A stretch of DNA of 64,000 bases from Curtobacterium sp. HSID17257 (GTDB taxonomy: Bacteria > Actinomycetota > Actinomycetes > Actinomycetales > Microbacteriaceae). Below are positions 1-8,204 of the stretch, piece after piece. The stretch covers positions 1-64,000 of the forward strand of contig NZ_RBLU01000003.1 of the NCBI RefSeq assembly GCF_003989515.1, in the 5' to 3' direction. The position numbers and the translations under genes are program-made. The notes below the pieces were generated by a model, which saw only the letters and a program-made list of their open reading frames with translations, was not told where the DNA came from and did not search any database. Position 1 is the stretch's first letter. The number at the start of each line of letters is the position of its first letter.

Positions 1-1
1 T

Positions 2-721
2 GACGTGCCCGCGGTCGACGCAGCGGCGCTCGCCGCACTGCCCGAGGCCCGCTACTCGGCCGTGGTCGGCGGCCTGCTGCCCGTCGACCGGACCGTGTCG
101 TCCGCCGAGGTCTTCCGACTCCGCGCCGACGCCCCGCTCTTCGGTGCGGACCGGCAGCACCCCGTCGCGCGCTTCGCTGCCGCCGACTTCCTCGGCCAGC
201 CGACGACGGTCGTGGGGCTGCGGCACGAGGGGGCGTGGGAGCTCGTCCTCACGCCGGCGCGGCAGGAGCTGCCCTCGGCGGCCGGCGGGCACGCCGCCGC
301 GCAGACCGCCGCCTGGGTGCCGCGGGATGCGCTCGTGCAGCAGGCGGCGCCGACGTCGCACGTGGTCATCTCGACTGCCGACCAGACGGTGTCGATCGTG
401 TCGTCGTCCGGGCAGGTCTCCCGGAGCTTCCCCGCTGGGATCGGCACGTCGGACACCCCGACGCCGACGGGGGTGACGGGTTACCTGGAGCAGCGGTACG
501 TCGACCCCGCGCAGGGGACGGGTGACCACCCGATCCAGCTGACGTCGCTGCACTCGAGCGCGGCCGACGAACCGTACGGCGGCTCGGACGGCGGGCTCAT
601 CGGCCTGCACTGGAACGCCGCCGCCGCGGGTGCGGTGTCCCACGGGTGCGTGCGGCTCTCGGCCGGCGGGGTCGCGGCGATCGACGCGCTGCCGCTCGGG
701 ACGCTCGTCACGGTGGAGTAG
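2..721 (+). CDS. L,D-transpeptidase, 5' end cut by window edge
   Basis: YkuD-family L,D-transpeptidase, which forms 3-3 peptidoglycan cross-links or attaches proteins outside the membrane. The C-terminal half carries the family signature SHGCVRLS, with the catalytic Cys encoded at 647-649, about 25 residues before the end; an upstream HWN motif fits the same active site. The reading frame is open to base 2, so the GTG at 5 need not be the start, and any signal peptide lies outside the window. The visible N-terminal part (about 110 residues) has no motif I recognise. The gene ends just before a hexanucleotide repeat and a carotenoid gene, with no sign of a shared operon. Confidence 0.88.
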   Translation, partial: DVPAVDAAALAALPEARYSAVVGGLLPVDRTVSSAEVFRLRADAPLFGADRQHPVARFAAADFLGQPTTVVGLRHEGAWELVLTPARQELPSAAGGHAAAQTAAWVPRDALVQQAAPTSHVVISTADQTVSIVSSSGQVSRSFPAGIGTSDTPTPTGVTGYLEQRYVDPAQGTGDHPIQLTSLHSSAADEPYGGSDGGLIGLHWNAAAAGAVSHGCVRLSAGGVAAIDALPLGTLVTVE

Positions 722-724
722 GCC

Positions 725-760
725 GGTGCCGGTGCCGGTGCCGGTGCGGGTGCGGGTGCG
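725..760. repeat. Hexanucleotide tandem repeat
   Basis: Six direct copies of a 6-nt unit, three GGTGCC followed by three GGTGCG, fill most of the gap between the transpeptidase and the prenyltransferase. The change of the last base after the third copy suggests slippage of two variants. It ends 30 nt before the -10 box of the next gene. Confidence 0.9.
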
Positions 761-789
761 CACCCCGGCCCGCGGTCGGGCGCTCCGGG

Positions 790-802
790 TACGCTCGGGC
801 CG
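790..802 (+). promoter_or_regulatory. Leaderless-type -10 box of the prenyltransferase gene
   Basis: TACGCT at 790-795 ends 7 nt before the GTG at 803, so transcription would start at or next to the start codon. There is no Shine-Dalgarno sequence. The same layout recurs before many genes in this window. Confidence 0.6.
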
Positions 803-1699
803 GTGACCGACGGGACCGGACAGTTGCCCAGGACCGTGCCGTCCGGGGCCGGTGCCACCGTGCGTCGACTGGTCCACATCTCGCGGCCGGTCCTGTGGAT
901 CAACACGATCGGCTCGGGGTTCGTCGCGGTGTGGCTGACCGGCGCGCTGTTCGACCTCCGGGCGCTGCCGATCCTGATCTGGCTGACCCTGCCGTTCAAC
1001 CTGCTCATCTACGGCGTCAACGACGTCTTCGACCAGGACACCGACGCCGCCAACCCCCGCAAGGGGTCGATCGAGGGCGCCAGGATCCGGCAGTCCGAGG
1101 TCCGGCTCATCGTCTGGGCCGTCGCCGTGGTCAACGTGCCGTTCCTCGTCGCGTTCCTGCTGACACTGCCGCCGCTCGCGAACGTCGCGATCCTGCTCTA
1201 CGCCGCCGTCTTCGTCGGCTACTCGGCACCGCCACTGCGGTTCAAGGCCCGGCCGTACCTCGACTCGCTGAGCAACGCGGCCTACGCGCTGCCGCTCGTC
1301 ATCGTGCCGTACGCCCTCGGGGACGAGCCGGTGTGGCCGGCCGCGGTCGGGCTGATGGCCTGGAGCGTCGCCAAGCACGCCTTCGACGCCGTGCAGGACA
1401 TCGTCGAGGACCGTGACGCCGGCATCACCACGACCGCGGTGCGACTCGGACCCCGGGGGACCGCGCTGTGGAGCGGCGCCTGGTGGATCGTCTCGACGGT
1501 GTTGTTCGCCGTGGTGAGCCTCCCGGTGGCCGCCGTCAACCTGCTCATCGCGGGCGTCCTCGTCGTGAGCCTGCTCCGTGCACCGACCCCGGAGACCGGG
1601 CACCGCCTGTACCGGCTGTCGGTCGCCTTCCCGTACATCGCGGGGTCCTTCGCCGGGGTGCTGCTCCTGGTGTCCATCGTGCTCGGAGGTACGCGGTGA
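803..1699 (+). CDS. UbiA-type prenyltransferase, probable lycopene elongase
   Basis: Polytopic membrane prenyltransferase of the UbiA superfamily, 298 residues. Both metal-diphosphate motifs are visible: NDVFDQDTD at residues 73-81 and DIVEDRDAG at about 199-207. Seven or more hydrophobic segments follow. The closest family by feel is CrtEb/LbtBC-type lycopene elongase, which adds C5 units to lycopene in C50 carotenoid synthesis; the directly overlapping CrtI-like gene supports a carotenoid role. The gene starts at GTG 803 after a leaderless-type -10 box, and its TGA overlaps the next gene's GTG. A menaquinone or tetraprenyl substrate cannot be excluded from sequence alone. Confidence 0.8.
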   Translation: MTDGTGQLPRTVPSGAGATVRRLVHISRPVLWINTIGSGFVAVWLTGALFDLRALPILIWLTLPFNLLIYGVNDVFDQDTDAANPRKGSIEGARIRQSEVRLIVWAVAVVNVPFLVAFLLTLPPLANVAILLYAAVFVGYSAPPLRFKARPYLDSLSNAAYALPLVIVPYALGDEPVWPAAVGLMAWSVAKHAFDAVQDIVEDRDAGITTTAVRLGPRGTALWSGAWWIVSTVLFAVVSLPVAAVNLLIAGVLVVSLLRAPTPETGHRLYRLSVAFPYIAGSFAGVLLLVSIVLGGTR

Positions 1700-3117
1700 G
1701 TCGTGTCGTCGTCGTCGGAGGCGGGATCGGTGGCCTCACCGCCGCCGCCCTGCTCGCCCGTGCGGGGCACCGGGTGACCCTGCTCGAGGCCTCGGACCGG
1801 CTCGGTGGCAAGAGCCGGCGCATCCAGCTCGGGTCGGACCGGATCGACACCGGGCCGTCGCTCGTCACCTTCCCGGCGGTGTGGGACGAGCTGCTGCGGC
1901 GACTCGGCGGCCGCTCCGGCGAGGACGGGCACCTCGACCTGGTGCGCATGCCCGAGGTGGGGCGGTACTTCCACCGGGGCGAGGAGACCGCGCTGCCGGT
2001 GGCCCCCGACCACCCCTGGTACCCGGCGTGGCGACGGTTCGCCGACCTGCACGCGCCGCTCGCAGACGACGTGACCCGGCTCCTGCTCGCCGACCCGCTC
2101 GACCGCGCCGCCCTGCCGGCCGTCCGACGTCTGCTCTCGGTGTACGGCTCGCGGCTCACCACGCGCGCCTACCTCGACGGGCTGCCCTGGCTGCCGGACG
2201 GGCTGCGCGAGATCATCGCGATCCACACCCTGAACGCGGGGGTCTCACCCGCACGCACCCCGGCGCTCTACGCGAGCATGCCGGCGATCATGGCGGAGAC
2301 CGGCGCGTGGGTGCCGGACGGCGGCGTGTACGAGGTCGTGCTCGCCCTGCAACGCCTGGCCGAGGCAGCGGGTGTCGACGTCCGCACCGGCGAGGCCGTC
2401 ACCCACATCGACCGCGGTGGGGTCACCACCGAGGGCGGACTCCACCCCGCCGACCTCGTGGTCAGCGCGCTCGACGCCGACCGGCTGGCCGCGCTGACCA
2501 GGCCGTCCCCGATGCCCGCGCTGCCGCGTCCACGCTCCCGGCCCCGGGCGCTCTCCTGCTCCGCCGTCGCGCTGTACGGCGTGCTGCGCGAGGAACTGCC
2601 GGCGGGCCTCGCGACGCACAGCGTGGTGCTGCCGACGAAGCCGGACGCACTGCACCGGAGCCTCGAGGCGGGGGACGAGCCGGCGGACACCATGGTGTTC
2701 GTCAACCACTACCGCGCGGGGGAGCTCTCGCCGAACCCGCACGGCACCGTGGGGGTGCTGCTCACCGCGCCGGCTGACGGCGGGCACTACGACATCGACC
2801 ACCCCTTCGTGCGGCGCGAGGTCGAACGGGTCTCGGCGGCGCTCGGCCTCGACGGTCCGATCACGGACCTGCTCGACGACCACGTGGTCCTCGACCCGGA
2901 GTACTACGGCACCGGGGGCGAACCGCACGGGGCGCTCTACGGGGCCGCGCGTCCGCCGTGGCAGAGCGGCCCGTTCCACCGGCCCTCGTACAACGACCGG
3001 TGGCGGCCCTGGCTCTGGCGGGTGGGCGCATCCGTGCACCCCGGTGGCGGGATCCCGGCGGTCGTCGGCGGAGCGATGATCGCAACGGCACGGCTGCTCC
3101 GGTCGACCCCGGCCTGA
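1696..3117 (+). CDS. CrtI-family FAD carotenoid oxidoreductase
   Basis: Phytoene desaturase/CrtI-family flavoprotein of 473 residues. The dinucleotide-binding motif [18 protein letters not shown] lies at residues 7-24, followed by the acidic end of strand 2 ([12 protein letters not shown]). The C terminus has the family's second FAD contact, with [15 protein letters not shown] chose the GTG at 1696 because it overlaps the upstream stop as GTGA and has GGAGGT five bases before it; longer frames read into the upstream gene. Paired with a lycopene-elongase-like gene it may desaturate or otherwise oxidise a C50 or C45 carotenoid, as CrtD does in bacterioruberin clusters, rather than being the main phytoene desaturase. 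That split is inference. Confidence 0.8.
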   Translation: MSRVVVVGGGIGGLTAAALLARAGHRVTLLEASDRLGGKSRRIQLGSDRIDTGPSLVTFPAVWDELLRRLGGRSGEDGHLDLVRMPEVGRYFHRGEETALPVAPDHPWYPAWRRFADLHAPLADDVTRLLLADPLDRAALPAVRRLLSVYGSRLTTRAYLDGLPWLPDGLREIIAIHTLNAGVSPARTPALYASMPAIMAETGAWVPDGGVYEVVLALQRLAEAAGVDVRTGEAVTHIDRGGVTTEGGLHPADLVVSALDADRLAALTRPSPMPALPRPRSRPRALSCSAVALYGVLREELPAGLATHSVVLPTKPDALHRSLEAGDEPADTMVFVNHYRAGELSPNPHGTVGVLLTAPADGGHYDIDHPFVRREVERVSAALGLDGPITDLLDDHVVLDPEYYGTGGEPHGALYGAARPPWQSGPFHRPSYNDRWRPWLWRVGASVHPGGGIPAVVGGAMIATARLLRSTPA

Positions 3118-3140
3118 GCGCGCCCGCGCCGTAGCGCGCC

Positions 3141-3187
3141 CTCGCGCTCGCGCCCTCGCGCTCGCGCCGTCGCGCTCGCGCCCTCGC
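3141..3187. repeat. 14-nt tandem repeat, three copies
   Basis: Three contiguous copies of CTCGCGCTCGCGCC (3141-3154, 3155-3168, 3169-3182; the third starts with G) plus a five-base partial copy. They sit between the convergent ends of the CrtI-like gene and the HAD phosphatase gene and run up to the stop codon of the latter. Confidence 0.85.
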
Positions 3188-3984
3188 TACATCTCGACCT
3201 CGATCGGGTCGGCACGGACGAGCTCGTGCACGCCCGCGATCACCTCGCTCGGGCGGAACGGGTAGCGGTCGATCTCGGCCTGGTCGCTGATGCCCGTCAT
3301 CACGAGGACGGTGTGGAGCCCGGCCTCGATGCCCGCCTGCACGTCGGTGTCCATGCGGTCGCCGATCATGCCGGTGTTCTCGGAGTGCGCCCCGATCCGG
3401 TTCATCGCCGACCGGAACATCATCGGGTTCGGCTTGCCGACGACGTACGGCTGCTTGCCGGTGGCCTTCTCGATCATCGCGGCGATCGCCCCGGTCGCGG
3501 GCAGGACACCCTCGGCGCTCGGCCCGGTCGCGTCGGGGTTCGTCACGATGAACCGCGCGCCGTCGCGGATGAGCCGGACGGCCTTGGTGATCGCCTCGAA
3601 CGAGTAGTTGCGGGTCTCGCCGACGACGACGTAGTCCGGAGCCGTCTCGGTCATGATGAAGCCGGCCTCGTGCAGCGCCGTCGTCATGCCGGCCTCGCCG
3701 ATCACGAACGCCGACCCACCGGGCATCTGCGAGCGGCAGAAGTCCGCCGTGGCGAGCGCCGACGTCCAGATGCGTTCCTCGGGCACCTCGAGCCCGGACC
3801 AGCGGAGCCGCGCGCTGAGGTCACGGGGCGTGAAGATCGAGTTGTTCGTCAGGACGAGGAACTCGGTCCCCTCGTCCAGCCACTGCTGGATGAGCTCGGG
3901 AGCCCCTGGCAGGGCCTGGTTCTCGTGGACGAGCACGCCGTCCATGTCGGTCAGCCAGCACTCGACTTCGTCGCGGGTCGCCAT
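3187..3984 (-). CDS. HAD-IIA family sugar-phosphatase-like hydrolase
   Basis: Haloacid dehalogenase-superfamily phosphatase of the NagD/class IIA type, 265 residues. The nucleophile motif is [11 protein letters not shown] with Asp13 and Asp15; LTNNS is motif II and the Lys in GKPNPMMF plus [11 protein letters not shown] give motifs III and IV. An inserted alpha/beta cap between motifs II and III is the size expected for class IIA. I start at ATG 3984, not at the in-frame codon 25 codons earlier, because conserved sequence begins there and TACGCT ends 6 nt upstream. Substrate unknown; family members hydrolyse sugar phosphates, glycerol phosphate or 4-nitrophenyl phosphate. It stands alone, divergent from the TetR gene. 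Confidence 0.88.
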   Translation of the reverse strand: MATRDEVECWLTDMDGVLVHENQALPGAPELIQQWLDEGTEFLVLTNNSIFTPRDLSARLRWSGLEVPEERIWTSALATADFCRSQMPGGSAFVIGEAGMTTALHEAGFIMTETAPDYVVVGETRNYSFEAITKAVRLIRDGARFIVTNPDATGPSAEGVLPATGAIAAMIEKATGKQPYVVGKPNPMMFRSAMNRIGAHSENTGMIGDRMDTDVQAGIEAGLHTVLVMTGISDQAEIDRYPFRPSEVIAGVHELVRADPIEVEM

Positions 3985-3996
3985 GGCCTCAGCGTA
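3985..3996 (-). promoter_or_regulatory. Leaderless-type -10 box of the HAD gene
   Basis: On the minus strand TACGCT (3991-3996) is followed by six bases and then the ATG. This fixes the start chosen for the HAD gene. Confidence 0.6.
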
Positions 3997-4121
3997 CTGG
4001 GGCTGCCTCGCGCCGGACCCGGTGGTCACCCGGCTGTGGAGAACTGGCCGACCGGACACCGAGCGGCGTTCGGCTTTGGGCTACGATTTTCGGGACACGT
4101 ACCGGATCAAGGAGGCCCCCT

Positions 4122-4865
4122 GTGCTCGTCGACCCCGGCAACCCGACCGTCCAGCCGCGGACCACTGCCGACCCCACCCTGCGCGCGCAACCGCAGAGCG
4201 GCGCCGAGTCGGCACCGACGCCGGCTGCCGCCACCGCGCCCCGTCGCCGCCGCGGCCGCCCGAACGTCCTGAGCCGCGAGCAGGTGGTCGACGCCGCCAC
4301 CACCATCGCGAACGAGGAGGGCCTCGATCGCCTGTCCTTCCGCGCACTCGGCGCGAAGCTCGGCGTCGCGCCGATGACCGTCCACCGCACCATCGGCGGC
4401 CTCGACGACCTGCACGCCGAGCTCGTGCGCCGCACCGTCGACGAGTTCACCGCGACCTTCGTCTGGCCGGACGACTGGCGCTCCGTCCTCCACGTCTTCG
4501 CGTGCACCTTCCGCGACCTCATGCGCACCCACCCCCTCGTGCTCGAGTCGCACAGCCAGCGCGCCCCGCTCGCGTCCACCGAGTCCGACGCCGTCGTGGC
4601 GAAGGTCGTCGGTGCCCTGCAGCAGGCCGGGCTGCCCGAGCGTGAGGCCATGTACGCCTTCTTCGTGGTCTACGACTTCGTGGTCGGGCACGCCGGCGTG
4701 CAGGTCGGCCGCGGCGACTCCGAGACCGGGCGCCCCGAGCGGCACCGCGTCGTCGGCGAGATCCTCGGCGAGCACTCCTACGACGAGCGCTTCACCCTCG
4801 GGCTCGAGATCATCACCGCCGGCATCGAGGCCCGTGTCCGCGCGCACGGCACCGCGACGTCGTGA
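4122..4865 (+). CDS. TetR-family transcriptional regulator
   Basis: TetR-type repressor of 247 residues. A 45-residue Ala/Pro/Arg-rich leader precedes the helix-turn-helix, which runs through RLSFRALGAKLGVAPMTVHR at about residues 69-88. The C-terminal ligand domain is helical and resembles the TetR_C_1 type used in tetracycline and macrolide regulators. GTG 4122 has AAGGAGG six bases upstream. A -10-like TACGAT is present at 4082-4087. The stop overlaps the next gene's GTG by 4 nt, so the two are co-transcribed and the membrane protein downstream may be a target. Ligand not predictable. Confidence 0.88.
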   Translation: MLVDPGNPTVQPRTTADPTLRAQPQSGAESAPTPAAATAPRRRRGRPNVLSREQVVDAATTIANEEGLDRLSFRALGAKLGVAPMTVHRTIGGLDDLHAELVRRTVDEFTATFVWPDDWRSVLHVFACTFRDLMRTHPLVLESHSQRAPLASTESDAVVAKVVGALQQAGLPEREAMYAFFVVYDFVVGHAGVQVGRGDSETGRPERHRVVGEILGEHSYDERFTLGLEIITAGIEARVRAHGTATS

Positions 4866-5728
4866 GCACCGTCGACCCGCAGCAGGCGCGACGCGAGCGC
4901 GAGGCCCGGTACCGCGGCTCGACCACTGCCCTGACGATGACCGTCGTCGGCGCGCTGCTGGTCGTCGCCGCGGGCGTGATCGGTGGGCTCGCGGTGTCGG
5001 ACTTCGTCCTGCGCTTCCGGATGATGACGGTCAACAGCATCTTCTCCGACAGCCCCGACCCGGAGACGCACCTGTGGGCGGCCCCGGGCGCGGTCTTCGG
5101 CACGCTGGTGGCCATCGGCTGGTACACGAGGTGGAACCACCGCTGGTCCGGACGCACCACCGACCTGGTCGGGATCGGACCACTGCCGCTGTGGCTGGTC
5201 GGTGCCACCCTGTACGCGTGGTGGGCGACGACCACGCAGTGGCCCGCGCCGGACCGCGTCGGCGTGGCCGTCGACCCGACGTTCGGACACGACGAGACGT
5301 GGGGCATCGGCGCCTGGATCTGGTACACCTCCGTGTGGTGGCTGCCGGGGCTCCTCACCGTCGTGACGGCCCTCGCGCTCGTGGCCGGCGGTGCGACGCG
5401 GGTCGGCCGCGGGAACCGTCGCGCCCGGCTCACCGACGTCATGGCGAACGGTCGACGCACGACGGGTGAGGTCACCGCCATCAGCGGCGGCACGAGCCCG
5501 GACGCGTCGCGCACGCTGCTGCGGTGGACGTTCTCGTTCGTGGACCTGCACGGCGTCCGGCGCTGGGTCGAGCGGACCGAGGGCTTCACGCACGGCGCGG
5601 CACCGGTGCTCGGCGGGACGGTCACCGTGCTCTACGACCCGGCCCGCCCCGGCGACCGGAAGCGCATCTTCACGACGACCGGGAGCGGCGACGAGCCCGA
5701 GGGCTTCCTGCGCCCCGGCACGACGTGA
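4862..5728 (+). CDS. DUF3592-type membrane protein
   Basis: Membrane protein of 288 residues with four hydrophobic segments (about residues 24-46, 76-86, 107-123 and 158-182), followed by a C-terminal cytoplasmic or extracellular domain of about 95 residues. That domain reads TGEVTAI...LLRWTFSFVD...VTVLYDPARPGDRK, the pattern of the DUF3592 family (a variable region, then a conserved YDP motif). Function unknown. The GTG start overlaps the TetR stop by 4 nt, so it is the second gene of a two-gene operon and probably under that repressor. Nothing in the sequence suggests an enzyme. Confidence 0.8.
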   Translation: MSTVDPQQARREREARYRGSTTALTMTVVGALLVVAAGVIGGLAVSDFVLRFRMMTVNSIFSDSPDPETHLWAAPGAVFGTLVAIGWYTRWNHRWSGRTTDLVGIGPLPLWLVGATLYAWWATTTQWPAPDRVGVAVDPTFGHDETWGIGAWIWYTSVWWLPGLLTVVTALALVAGGATRVGRGNRRARLTDVMANGRRTTGEVTAISGGTSPDASRTLLRWTFSFVDLHGVRRWVERTEGFTHGAAPVLGGTVTVLYDPARPGDRKRIFTTTGSGDEPEGFLRPGTT

Positions 5729-5772
5729 CGCCGGTCGAAAGTTGGCACTTCTCCACGAAAACGCGGCGCTCC

Positions 5773-5786
5773 TAGGCTCGTCAGCC
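5773..5786 (+). promoter_or_regulatory. Leaderless-type -10 box of the DUF4190 gene
   Basis: TAGGCT at 5773-5778 ends 8 nt before GTG 5787. No Shine-Dalgarno sequence is present. Confidence 0.5.
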
Positions 5787-6098
5787 GTGTCAGAACAGAA
5801 CGCCCAGACCCCGCAGGACCAGTACCAGCCGTACGCAGCGGCGCCAGCCTCCCCGCAACGCACGAACACCCTCGCGATCATCGCGCTCGTGGCGGCGTTC
5901 GTCGCGCCGATCGTCGGGTTCGTCCTCGGCTTCGTCGCGATGTCCCAGACGAAGAAGCGTGGCGAGGGCGGCCGTGGCCTGGCGCTCGCCGCGGTCATCG
6001 TCGGCGGGGTGATCACGGTCTTCTACGCCGTGCTCTTCATCGCGCTCGTCGCGGTCGCGATGTCCGAGCCGTCGGTCACGTACCCGACGTCGTACTGA
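5787..6098 (+). CDS. Small DUF4190-type membrane protein
   Basis: A 103-residue protein with a Gln/Pro-rich N-terminal tail (about 30 residues) and two membrane helices joined by a short basic loop, QTKKRGEGGRGLAL. The pattern NTLAIIALVAAFV...GFVLGFVAMSQTKKRGEGGRG is typical of the DUF4190 family, common in actinobacteria and of unknown function. The start at GTG 5787 is fixed by the leaderless-type -10 box and by the absence of family similarity further upstream. It sits alone between the DUF3592 gene and the RNA methyltransferase gene. Confidence 0.82.
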   Translation: MSEQNAQTPQDQYQPYAAAPASPQRTNTLAIIALVAAFVAPIVGFVLGFVAMSQTKKRGEGGRGLALAAVIVGGVITVFYAVLFIALVAVAMSEPSVTYPTSY

Positions 6099-6156
6099 CC
6101 CCACCCGGCCGTCGGCTGATGACGGCCGCCGGACGGGAGGCACGGGGCACGCGCCC

Positions 6157-6168
6157 TACGCTGGTCAC
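6157..6168 (+). promoter_or_regulatory. Leaderless-type -10 box of the SPOUT methyltransferase gene
   Basis: TACGCT at 6157-6162, six bases, then GTG 6169. A half copy of the window's palindromic element (GGACGGGAGGCACGG, 6131-6145) lies just upstream. Confidence 0.6.
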
Positions 6169-6870
6169 GTGACCGAGCGCCTCCCGTCCGACCCCGCGGT
6201 CCCGTCGGGACCGTCCCGCCCCACCGGTACCGCTCCGGAGCTCCCGCCGACGCACGAGGCCACCACCAACGGTGTCGGGCCCCACCCCGAGCCGTGGCCG
6301 GACGACCCGCGACTCGACCCGGAACTGCTCGCGGCGGGGGACACCCGGAACGTCGTCGACCGCTTCCGGTACTGGTCGATGGACGCGATCGTCGCCGAGC
6401 TCGACACCCGCCGGCACGCCTTCGACGTCGCGATCGAGAACTGGCAGCACGACCTGAACATCGGGTCGATCGTGCGGAGCGCCAACGCCTTCCTCGCCGG
6501 CACCGTGCACATCATCGGACGGCGTCGCTGGAACAAGCGCGGGGCGATGGTCACCGACCGCTACCAGCACGTGCGGTACCACCCGGACGTCGCGGCGTTC
6601 CTGGTCGCGATGCACGAGGAGGGTCGGCCGGTCGTCGCCGTCGACAACACCCGCGGGGCCGAGCGCATCGAGACCGCGGCGATCCCGGAGCGCTGCGTGT
6701 TCCTGTTCGGGCAGGAGGGGCCGGGGCTCACCGACGACGCCGTCGCCGGAGCCGACGCGCACCTCGAGATCACGCAGTTCGGGTCGACGCGGAGCATCAA
6801 CGCCTCGGCCGCGGCAGCCGTCGTCATGCACGCCTGGGTCGTCCAGCACGCGGTCCTGCCCACGGACTGA
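6169..6870 (+). CDS. TrmH/SpoU-family RNA 2'-O-methyltransferase
   Basis: SPOUT-class methyltransferase of 233 residues that would use S-adenosylmethionine to methylate a ribose 2'-OH of tRNA or rRNA. All three SpoU motifs are visible: GSIVRSANAF at 99-108, FGQEGPGL at 180-187, and GSTRSINASAAA at 205-216, which form the knotted cofactor pocket. The first 60 residues are Pro-rich and not conserved-looking. The GTG start follows a leaderless-type -10 box. Convergent with the LacI gene, with 34 nt between stops. The exact target nucleotide cannot be told from sequence. Confidence 0.9.
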   Translation: MTERLPSDPAVPSGPSRPTGTAPELPPTHEATTNGVGPHPEPWPDDPRLDPELLAAGDTRNVVDRFRYWSMDAIVAELDTRRHAFDVAIENWQHDLNIGSIVRSANAFLAGTVHIIGRRRWNKRGAMVTDRYQHVRYHPDVAAFLVAMHEEGRPVVAVDNTRGAERIETAAIPERCVFLFGQEGPGLTDDAVAGADAHLEITQFGSTRSINASAAAAVVMHAWVVQHAVLPTD

Positions 6871-6904
6871 CCCGCGGACGGCAGGAGCGTCGCGGGCGTG
6901 CGCG

Positions 6905-7924
6905 TCAGTGGGCGGCGGTCGTGCGGCGGGCGACGAGCCGGGGCTCGACCAGGGTCTCCTGCCCGGGAGCGCCCGGGTCGGCGATGCGCGCGAGCAGACG
7001 CTCGCCGGCGCCGCGGCCGATCTCCACACTGCGGTCGTCGATGCTCGTCAGGCCGACGTAGGACGACGCCGCGAGCGGGGTGTCGTCGTAGCCCATCACC
7101 GACACGTCCTCGGGGACTCGCAGCCCACGCGCGGCGAGCCCGGACATCGCGCCGAGCGCCATCACGTCGTTCGCGGCGAACACCGCAGTCACGTCGGGGT
7201 GGGCGTCGAGCAGGTGTCCGACGGCCTCGGCCCCGGCCTCCTCGGTGGGCTCCACGGGCATGACGTGCGTGACGAGGGAGGCGGGCGACGGGGCGGAGGT
7301 GATCCGTGCCTCCAGGCCGGTGAGTCGTTCCGCGGACGCAGCCGAGCGTCCGCCGACGAAGCCGATGCGCGTGTGCCCGAGCGCGAGGAGGTGGTCTGCT
7401 GCCATCCGGCCGCCGGCGCGGTCGTCGTTCGCGACGGTGTCGGCGCGGGGGAGCACCGCGCGGCCGCCGGCGACCACGACGGGCATGCTCGCGGGGATCG
7501 CGAGGTCGGTGTCGGGCTCGCCGGCGATGACGATGCCCTCGACACGCATGGACAGGAAGCCCTCGACGGGGGAGACGTCGAGCCCGGTGTTGAGGAAGCG
7601 GTCGGCGACGACCAAGCGGTGCCCCTGGTCCTGCAGTGCCTCGCGCAGGCCGGTGAGCAGGTCGACGAACCACTGGTTGCGGAAGTCGTCGAGCACCACG
7701 CCGATCGTGCGACTGCGGGTGCCGGCGAGGGAGACGGCGGCGGTGCTCGGCCGGTAGTCGAGTTCCTGGATGGCGCGGAGGACCGCCTCGCGGCGCTGGT
7801 CGCTGACCTTGGGGGAGCGCTGGAGCACGAGCGAGACGAGGGACTTCGAGACGCCTGCGCGTGCGGCGACGTCGTAGATGGTCGCCGGTTTGCCGTCTGC
7901 GGTGGCGGACCTGCCGTCTCCCAT
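6905..7924 (-). CDS. LacI-family transcriptional regulator
   Basis: LacI/GalR-type repressor of 339 residues. The helix-turn-helix is ATIYDVAARAGVSKSLVSLV at residues 14-33, with the hinge helix region LDYRPSTAAVSLAGTRSRTI following. The rest is a periplasmic-binding-protein-like ligand domain with IGFVGGRSA, AVFAANDVMALGAM and MGYDDTPLA, all standard landmarks. Start at ATG 7924 has a GAGGGAG sequence 3 nt upstream; the frame is open further but nothing conserved lies there. No sugar transport or catabolic gene is adjacent, so the regulon is elsewhere. Convergent with the RNA methyltransferase gene. Confidence 0.9.
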   Translation of the reverse strand: MGDGRSATADGKPATIYDVAARAGVSKSLVSLVLQRSPKVSDQRREAVLRAIQELDYRPSTAAVSLAGTRSRTIGVVLDDFRNQWFVDLLTGLREALQDQGHRLVVADRFLNTGLDVSPVEGFLSMRVEGIVIAGEPDTDLAIPASMPVVVAGGRAVLPRADTVANDDRAGGRMAADHLLALGHTRIGFVGGRSAASAERLTGLEARITSAPSPASLVTHVMPVEPTEEAGAEAVGHLLDAHPDVTAVFAANDVMALGAMSGLAARGLRVPEDVSVMGYDDTPLAASSYVGLTSIDDRSVEIGRGAGERLLARIADPGAPGQETLVEPRLVARRTTAAH

Positions 7925-8048
7925 GATCTCCCTCGACCGGTAGTGGTGTCCCTCGATGGTAGCGGGCCGGACGCGCGCGGTTGTCAGGACATGAGGCGGT
8001 GCTCGCGGGATGGGGGTGGCACGTGCATTCACGCGGTGCCCATAGTTG

Positions 8049-8101
8049 ATGGAGCAGCAATCGTCGAGTACGACGGCTCCATTCGACGTTTCCTGCTCCA
8101 T
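8049..8101. repeat. Imperfect inverted repeat, copy 1 of a pair
   Basis: Arms 8049-8067 and 8083-8101 are 19 nt each and match at 17 positions, with a 15-nt loop. The arm begins ATGGAGCAG and ends CGTCGA. The same arm family makes a perfect hairpin at 9223-9275 on the other side of the DUF559 gene. It lies between divergent genes, so it is not a terminator. Confidence 0.85.
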
Positions 8102-8192
8102 CGAAGGTGGCATGAGTCCTGCACAGGGCAACTCGGGCGCTGCTCTGTGCACAGGATCGGTGAGCAGCTCGGCTCGACCAACGCAACGCACC

Positions 8193-8204
8193 CATGCTCG
8201 GAGC
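8193..8204 (+). promoter_or_regulatory. Possible leaderless -10 box of the DUF559 gene
   Basis: CATGCT at 8193-8198, six bases, then GTG 8205. It departs from TANNNT at the first base, so support is weaker than for the other boxes. Confidence 0.35.

Larger units (their letters stand above)
7925..8204. other. Intergenic region with inverted repeat 1
   Basis: Divergent intergenic region between the LacI and DUF559 genes. It holds the imperfect inverted repeat described separately (8049-8101) and the -10-like box of the DUF559 gene. I see no LacI-type operator with a central CG in it. Confidence 0.6.

Noticed and set aside
8046-8204. N-terminal extension of the DUF559 protein to TTG 8046
   Set aside because: The added residues are encoded by an inverted repeat and have no ribosome site; GTG 8205 fits better.
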